Assembly (NCBI GenBank): GCA_045538305.1
Contig: JAZSRC010000021.1
Location: forward strand, 1 to 28,864
Direction of reading: 5' to 3'
Length of the DNA: 28,864 nucleotides
DNA from: SFHK01 sp045538305
GTDB taxonomy: Bacteria; Bacillota; Clostridia; Christensenellales; Aristaeellaceae
Part shown: piece by piece, positions 24,613 to 28,864 of the stretch
Numbering within the stretch: position 1 is the first letter of the stretch
How the letters are laid out: every line of letters begins with the position of its first letter
The notes under the pieces: generated by a model
Told to the model about the DNA's origin: nothing
The model's input: the letters and a program-made list of their open reading frames with translations, nothing else
Database searches by the model: none
Program-made: the position numbers and the translations under genes

Positions 24613-25857
24613 ATGAAAAAGATCGTATCTCTCGTGCTGGCTCTGATGATGCTGGCCACCATGGGCGCAGCGATGGGCGAAGGCAAAACCACCCTTACCG
24701 TTGCCTGCTGGGATCTGGGAACCACTCCGTACTACAGCGCAATTGAGAATGCGTATGAAGCGGCAAACGCCAACGTAGACATCGTTTGGGTTGACCTCGC
24801 ATCTCAGGATTACAACATCAAGGCTTCCACCATGCTGTCCGGTAAGGACACGACCGACCTGTACTGCGTGAAGGAGCTTTCCGATATGCAGAACTGGGCG
24901 AACGAAGGCCACATCGTTGCCCTGAACGATTACATCGCAGCCAAGGGCTATGACCTCACCAAGTATGCCGGAATGGACGCCTGCTATGTATCCGTAGCCG
25001 ATGGCCAGCAGTATGCGCTTCCCTTCCGCGCCGATTTCTGGGTACTGTTCTTCAACAAGACCCTCTTCGACGCAGCCGGCGTTGACTATCCGACCAATGA
25101 TATGACCTGGGACGAGTACGCAGATCTCGCGCTCGAGCTGAAGGGCGACGGCGTATACGGCACCCACTACCACACCTGGCTGTCCGCAGCGGTCAACTGG
25201 GCGGTTTGCGACGGCATCAACACCCTCGCAGACGGTGATTACGACGATCTGGCTTACTTCTATGAGCTCCTCCAGTCTCTGGAAGATGCCGGCGCCTGCA
25301 TGACCTATGACGAGCTGAAGGCTTCCGGCCTGCACTACTCCGGCGCATTCGCACAGGGCAACATCGCCATGCTGCCCATGGGCTATTGGTATGCTGCCAC
25401 CATGTGCAGCTACATCAAGGACGGCACTGCCAACTTTGAGTGGGGCATGGCCGCTATTCCGCACCTTGACGGCGTAGCCGCCGGTTCTTCCTTCGGTTCT
25501 CCCACCGGTATCGCCGTAAGCAGCTATTCCGCCAATAAGGATGCAGCTTATGACTTCGCCGCATGGATGTGCTCCGAAGAAGGCGCAAAGGCAATCGCCA
25601 CGACCGGCACCCGTCCCGCTTACGTAAGCGAGGAAGTAGCCGCCGTTATGGCCTCCGCCGAGAATATGCCTACTGACGAAACCTCTCTCTCAGCGCTTCT
25701 GCCCACCGCCATCTCCCTCGAGTGGCCCATCGGCGAAGGCGTAAACGAGATCAAGTCCATTGTTAACGAAGAGCACACTCTGATCATGACCCGCGAGATT
25801 TCTATCGAGCAGGGCATTGCCAATATGGAAGAGCGCGCCAGTGAGTTCATTCACTAA
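24613..25857 (+). CDS. Sugar ABC transporter substrate-binding protein (family 1)
   Basis: The 414-aa product is an extracellular family 1 solute-binding protein. It has TTLTVACWDLGT at the mature N-terminus, LYCVKELSDMQNWANEGHIV and YALPFRADFWVLFFNKTLF. MTWDEYADLALEL, MLPMGYWYAATM and the C-terminal FAAWMCSEEGAKAIA follow. Its signal peptide (MKKIVSLVLALMMLATMGAA) lacks a lipobox Cys, so it looks like a type I signal peptide and not a lipoprotein, unlike most Gram-positive binding proteins. The start has AGAGGAGGCACC upstream. Codon choice is strongly biased to GCC, CTG, ATC and AAC, as in highly expressed genes. The ligand is probably a sugar or amino sugar, from the neighbours. Confidence 0.93.
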   Translation: MKKIVSLVLALMMLATMGAAMGEGKTTLTVACWDLGTTPYYSAIENAYEAANANVDIVWVDLASQDYNIKASTMLSGKDTTDLYCVKELSDMQNWANEGHIVALNDYIAAKGYDLTKYAGMDACYVSVADGQQYALPFRADFWVLFFNKTLFDAAGVDYPTNDMTWDEYADLALELKGDGVYGTHYHTWLSAAVNWAVCDGINTLADGDYDDLAYFYELLQSLEDAGACMTYDELKASGLHYSGAFAQGNIAMLPMGYWYAATMCSYIKDGTANFEWGMAAIPHLDGVAAGSSFGSPTGIAVSSYSANKDAAYDFAAWMCSEEGAKAIATTGTRPAYVSEEVAAVMASAENMPTDETSLSALLPTAISLEWPIGEGVNEIKSIVNEEHTLIMTREISIEQGIANMEERASEFIH

Positions 25858-25875
25858 TACCGATTAACCAGAATG

Positions 25876-25906
25876 GGGAGGGGCGCATGGTCGCTCCTCC
25901 CTGTTT
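25876..25906 (+). terminator. Intra-operon terminator or RNA stabiliser after the binding-protein gene
   Basis: GGGAGGGGCG (25876-25885) and CGCTCCTCCC (25892-25901) form a 10-bp stem with one G-U pair and a 6-nt loop, followed by TGTTTT. Partial termination, or protection of the 3' end, would keep the binding protein more abundant than the permeases. Confidence 0.7.
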
Positions 25907-25974
25907 TACGACAAACGCTTACGATTATCATCATGCATGTGCGGCACCCTTTAAATGAAAGGAATGTAAGCATC

Positions 25975-26919
25975 ATGGCTTTGGCATTAAAAGATAAGCG
26001 CCTGAAAATGAGCAAGCTGGAAAAAAGGAATATGCTGATCGCCTATACGTTTCTGGCGCCGAATTTTCTGGGCTTTTTATTGTTTACGTTAGTTCCTGTG
26101 GTGTTTTCGGTCATACTGTCCCTTCTGGATTGGGGTGGCGGTTCTCAGGCGGAATGGGTCGGAATCGGAAATTTCAGTTTCATATTCAGAGATTTTTCAT
26201 TCTCAAGCAGTAATCTCGGCATTGCGCTAAAGAATACCGTTTTCTATACCGCAATGACTGTTCCTCTCACGATCGTCTGCGCTCTGAGTCTTGCCATCAT
26301 TCTGAATAAGGGCGTAAAGGGCGCCAATGTATTCAGGGCTACGCTGTTTTTCCCGTATGTCGCGTCGCTGGTTGCAATTTGCGTGTGCTGGAATTTTCTG
26401 CTGATGAAGGATGGCATTGTGAACCAGCTTCTCAGGGGGCTGGGCTTTAACATGGAGAAAAGCTGGACGTCCAGCTCAACCCTTGCCATCTGGGCGATTA
26501 TTATTGTAAGCACCTGGCGCAATGCTGGTTATTATATGGTTATGTATCTTGCAGGTCTTCAGGGCGTGCCTGCGGAATTGTATGAAGCAGCTACGGTGGA
26601 CGGCGCCAATGCATGGCAGAAGTTCAGAAAGGTAACCCTGCCCATGCTTACGCCGACGACCTTTTTCTGTACGATCATGATGGTAATTTCCTGCTTTAAA
26701 ATTTACGACGTTGTTGCCATTATGACACAGGGCGGTCCCGGCCGGTCGACAAAAATGCTCGTAACGTATATATTTGAGCTGTCCTTTGGCGGAGAGGGCA
26801 TTGCTACCTCTGCGCAGTACGGCGTTGCCAGCGCCGTATCCATGGTGCTTCTCGTCGTCGTGCTGCTGGTAACGTTTATCCAGTTCCGCGGCGAAAAGAA
26901 GTGGGTCAACTACATGTAA
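25975..26919 (+). CDS. Sugar ABC transporter permease (MalF/UgpA type)
   Basis: The 314-aa membrane protein has about six helices starting with MLIAYTFLAPNFLGFLLFTL. The EAA loop that contacts the ATPase is YEAATVDGANAWQKFRKVTL, followed by PMLTP. The C-terminal FYDVV-like segment (KIYDVVAIMTQGGPGRSTK) is typical of MalF-type permeases. I chose ATG 25975 with AAAGGA 11 nt upstream; the longer in-frame reading from 25873 would run through the hairpin at 25876-25901. It pairs with the MalG-type permease 16 nt downstream. Confidence 0.93.
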   Translation: MALALKDKRLKMSKLEKRNMLIAYTFLAPNFLGFLLFTLVPVVFSVILSLLDWGGGSQAEWVGIGNFSFIFRDFSFSSSNLGIALKNTVFYTAMTVPLTIVCALSLAIILNKGVKGANVFRATLFFPYVASLVAICVCWNFLLMKDGIVNQLLRGLGFNMEKSWTSSSTLAIWAIIIVSTWRNAGYYMVMYLAGLQGVPAELYEAATVDGANAWQKFRKVTLPMLTPTTFFCTIMMVISCFKIYDVVAIMTQGGPGRSTKMLVTYIFELSFGGEGIATSAQYGVASAVSMVLLVVVLLVTFIQFRGEKKWVNYM

Positions 26920-26935
26920 GGGAGGGCTTGAAGAT

Positions 26936-27799
26936 ATGAGTAATGCAAAAAAGACCTCTCCCAAGAGCAGAAAGAACGCGATGACTGCATTTCGGACCAC
27001 AGTCGTTTACCTGATACTGATCCTTCTATCGTGCGTTGCGCTGCTTCCCTTTGTGTGGATGATTTCCTCTTCCCTGAAGACTTCGATAGACGTATTCTCC
27101 ATCCCCATGAAGTGGATTCCGGAAAAGATGCACTTTGAAAACTATGTCTCGATCTGGCAAAAGGTTCCGCTGCTTACGTATTTTCAAAACACGGTAATCG
27201 TTGCGCTGGCAGTTACCTGCATGCAGATTATCACCTCCTCCTTCGCTGCTTATGCCTTTGCGAAGATGCAGTTCCGGGGACGTGATCTTCTGTTTATGTG
27301 CTATATCGGAACGATTGCAGTGCCGTGGCAGGTATACATGGTTCCTCAGTTTATCATGATGCGCGGCATTGGATTATACGATACGCTTTGGGCGCTGATT
27401 GCGCTTCAGTCGTTCTCGGCGTTCGGCGTGTTCCTGATGCGCCAGTTCTATCTGGGGATTCCCAATGATCTTTCGGAGGCTGCGCGAATCGACGGCCTGA
27501 GCGAATACGGTATCTGGGCAAGGATCATCCTGCCTCTGGCCAAGCCCGCCATCGCTACGCTTACGATCTTTACGTTTGTTAATACGTGGAACGACTATAT
27601 GGGACCGATGATTTATCTTACCACCGATTCCGTAAAAACCATCCAGCTGGGCCTTCGCAGGTTCATACAGGCCTACACGGCCGATTACAACCTGATCATG
27701 GCGGCGTCGCTTTGTTCGCTGCTTCCGGTTGCAGTTGTGTTCCTGTTCCTGCAGCGGTACTTTATCGAAGGTATCGCAACGACCGGCATGAAGGGATAA
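26936..27799 (+). CDS. Sugar ABC transporter permease (MalG/UgpE type)
   Basis: The 287-aa inner-membrane protein has the MalG-family N-terminus (LLPFVWMISSSLKT), VPWQVYMVPQFIMM and the EAA loop EAARIDGLSEYGIWARIILP. WNDYMGPMIYLT and FIEGIATTGMKG at the C-terminus are also typical. The ATG follows AAGGGAGGG (26918-26926). A strong terminator comes 23 nt after the stop, and no ATPase gene is present, so the importer probably uses a shared ATPase (MsmK/MsiK-like) encoded elsewhere. Confidence 0.95.
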   Translation: MSNAKKTSPKSRKNAMTAFRTTVVYLILILLSCVALLPFVWMISSSLKTSIDVFSIPMKWIPEKMHFENYVSIWQKVPLLTYFQNTVIVALAVTCMQIITSSFAAYAFAKMQFRGRDLLFMCYIGTIAVPWQVYMVPQFIMMRGIGLYDTLWALIALQSFSAFGVFLMRQFYLGIPNDLSEAARIDGLSEYGIWARIILPLAKPAIATLTIFTFVNTWNDYMGPMIYLTTDSVKTIQLGLRRFIQAYTADYNLIMAASLCSLLPVAVVFLFLQRYFIEGIATTGMKG

Positions 27800-27822
27800 G
27801 TCAAAAACCGACCAAAGTCTTT

Positions 27823-27856
27823 AAAAACCGGCTGCGCAGGGAAACAGCCGGTTTTT
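27823..27856. terminator. Strong terminator of the ABC importer operon
   Basis: A perfect 12-bp inverted repeat, AAAAACCGGCTG (27823-27834) and CAGCCGGTTTTT (27845-27856), has a 10-nt loop. The final T run makes it a classic Rho-independent terminator. Confidence 0.92.
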
Positions 27857-27876
27857 GGATTTTACTTGCCCCGCGG

Positions 27877-27905
27877 TTGAATTTCGACTGTATTTATGAT
27901 ATACT
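27877..27905 (+). promoter_or_regulatory. Promoter of nagA
   Basis: TTGAAT (27877-27882) and TATACT (27900-27905) are 17 bp apart, with an extended -10 TG at 27897-27898. nagA is thus transcribed separately from the importer. The leader is about 40 nt and ends in the ribosome binding site TGGAGGA (27938-27944). Confidence 0.7.
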
Positions 27906-27951
27906 CCAAGATAGGTAATTTTGAAGTTTTACATAGATGGAGGATACTGAA

Positions 27952-28864
27952 ATGAAAGCAATTATCAATGGACGCGTAGTTCTGCCCACCGGTATTGTTG
28001 AAGATATGGCGCTTCTGTACGACGAGAAAATCAAGGGCCTGTGCGCGCTTGACGAGATCGGCGATGCCGAAGTGATTGACGCAAAGGGCCAGTATGTGCT
28101 TCCTGGCCTTGTAGATATGCATATTCACGGTTATCTGGGCGAGGACGCCTCCGACGGAAGCGCAGAGGGCATTCGCAAAATGGCTCGCGGCGTTGCCAAG
28201 AACGGCGTAACCAGCTGGCTTCCCACCACTATGACCGTTTCCTATGATGCGCTGCATGCATCGTTTAAGGCCATCAGAACCGTTATGGAAGAAAGCAAGA
28301 AGGACGATTTTGACGGCGCCGAGATTATGGGCATCAACGCCGAAGGTCCGTTCATCAACGCTTCCAAGAAGGGCGCTCAGGCCGCGGAGCACATTCGCCT
28401 GTGCGATCCCGAGTTCATTGATCAGTACTCCGATCTGATCCGTGTGTTCACGGTAGCGCCGGAAGTCAAGGGCAATATGGCTGCCATCCGTCGTATCCGC
28501 AAGGAGCATCCGGAGATCCTGATCTCCATGGGTCATACCGCCGCTACGTTTGATCAGGCGGAAAAGGCCGTGCGCGCAGGCGTTCGCCATGTAACCCATC
28601 TGTTCAATGCCCAGACTCCGCTTATGCATCGCGATCCCGGCGTTGTCGGCTGCGCTCTGAGCGAAAGCCGCGTATCCGCCGAGCTGATTGCCGATATGTT
28701 CCACGTAAACAAGGCGCTTTTCAAGGTTGTCGCCGACGCCAAGAAGGATAAGCTCGTTCTGATTACCGACTGCACCCGCGCCGGCGGACTGACCGACGGC
28801 GAGTACACGCTGGGCGGGCAGCCCACCTTTGTTAAGGGCGTAGAATGCCGTCTAAGTCGGATCG
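27952..28864 (+). CDS. nagA: N-acetylglucosamine-6-phosphate deacetylase (3' end outside the window)
   Basis: NagA removes the acetyl group from N-acetylglucosamine-6-phosphate, giving glucosamine-6-phosphate for glycolysis or wall synthesis. The amidohydrolase barrel is clear: metal motif DMHIHGYLG (His57, His59), Glu131 in NAEGPFIN, His195 in MGHTAA, His216 in HVTHLFNA and the catalytic Asp273 in LITDC. From memory these last four positions carry the same numbers as in the E. coli enzyme. About 304 of the usual 370-390 codons are present. ATG 27952 has TGGAGGA just upstream. The last four codons (LSRI) depart from the family's usual ADGTIAG-like sequence, so the extreme edge may be unreliable. 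Confidence 0.94.
   Translation, partial: MKAIINGRVVLPTGIVEDMALLYDEKIKGLCALDEIGDAEVIDAKGQYVLPGLVDMHIHGYLGEDASDGSAEGIRKMARGVAKNGVTSWLPTTMTVSYDALHASFKAIRTVMEESKKDDFDGAEIMGINAEGPFINASKKGAQAAEHIRLCDPEFIDQYSDLIRVFTVAPEVKGNMAAIRRIRKEHPEILISMGHTAATFDQAEKAVRAGVRHVTHLFNAQTPLMHRDPGVVGCALSESRVSAELIADMFHVNKALFKVVADAKKDKLVLITDCTRAGGLTDGEYTLGGQPTFVKGVECRLSRI

Overview
The window is a compact bacterial chromosome segment of roughly balanced base composition. It fits an anaerobic, spore-forming Firmicute (Clostridia in the broad sense). The grounds are strong GGAGG-type ribosome binding sites, TTG and GTG starts, sigma-A promoters with 17-bp spacers and often extended -10 elements, a SipL-like DUF3794/LysM spore-coat type protein, secreted SH3/BIG_2/NlpC-P60 wall proteins, and CcpA/LacI-type operators. 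The signal peptides without a lipobox recall Christensenellales-type clostridia, but that placement is a guess from memory. I found no rRNA, tRNA, CRISPR array, insertion sequence or prophage.

Layout. 1-5413: a likely operon of prfC (RF3), typA (BipA), recF and a small secreted protein, read from a promoter at 123-151. 5466-6996: a secreted SH3-repeat protein with an apparently active-site-less NlpC/P60 domain. 7118-8169 (minus): azlD and azlC, a branched-chain amino acid exporter, divergent from an M20 amidohydrolase (8332-9501). 9505-10416: a small Cys-rich protein (minus) divergent from an XRE/S24 regulator. 10485-11693 (minus): an AI-2E family permease. 11814-13334: the DUF3794-LysM protein. 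13438-15465: proB and proA, behind a palindrome that overlaps the promoter and can hide the proB ribosome binding site in read-through RNA. 15471-16325: the C-terminal two thirds of a TRAP permease (DctM), a gene fragment. 16591-19113 (minus): a large BIG_2 protein with an intact NlpC/P60 active site. 19250-23662: a type IIA topoisomerase pair, more ParE/ParC-like than GyrB/GyrA-like. 23676-24401: a sugar phosphate isomerase/epimerase. 24613-27799: a sugar-binding protein and two permeases of a carbohydrate ABC importer, with no ATPase in the window. 27952-28864: nagA, cut by the window end.

How the parts fit. The first operon combines translation GTPases with recombination repair. The last block looks like a sugar or amino-sugar uptake unit: its binding-protein gene has a consensus promoter, a CcpA/LacI-type operator at the predicted transcription start and a terminator-like hairpin before the permeases, and NagA downstream points to N-acetylated amino sugars. 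The most interesting regions are the proB promoter palindrome, the Cys-to-Asn NlpC/P60 protein, the XRE/S24 regulator with its Lys replaced, the orphan ribosome binding site joined to a DctM fragment, and the binding protein without a lipobox. No clearly new multi-gene system is visible; most of the window is housekeeping.
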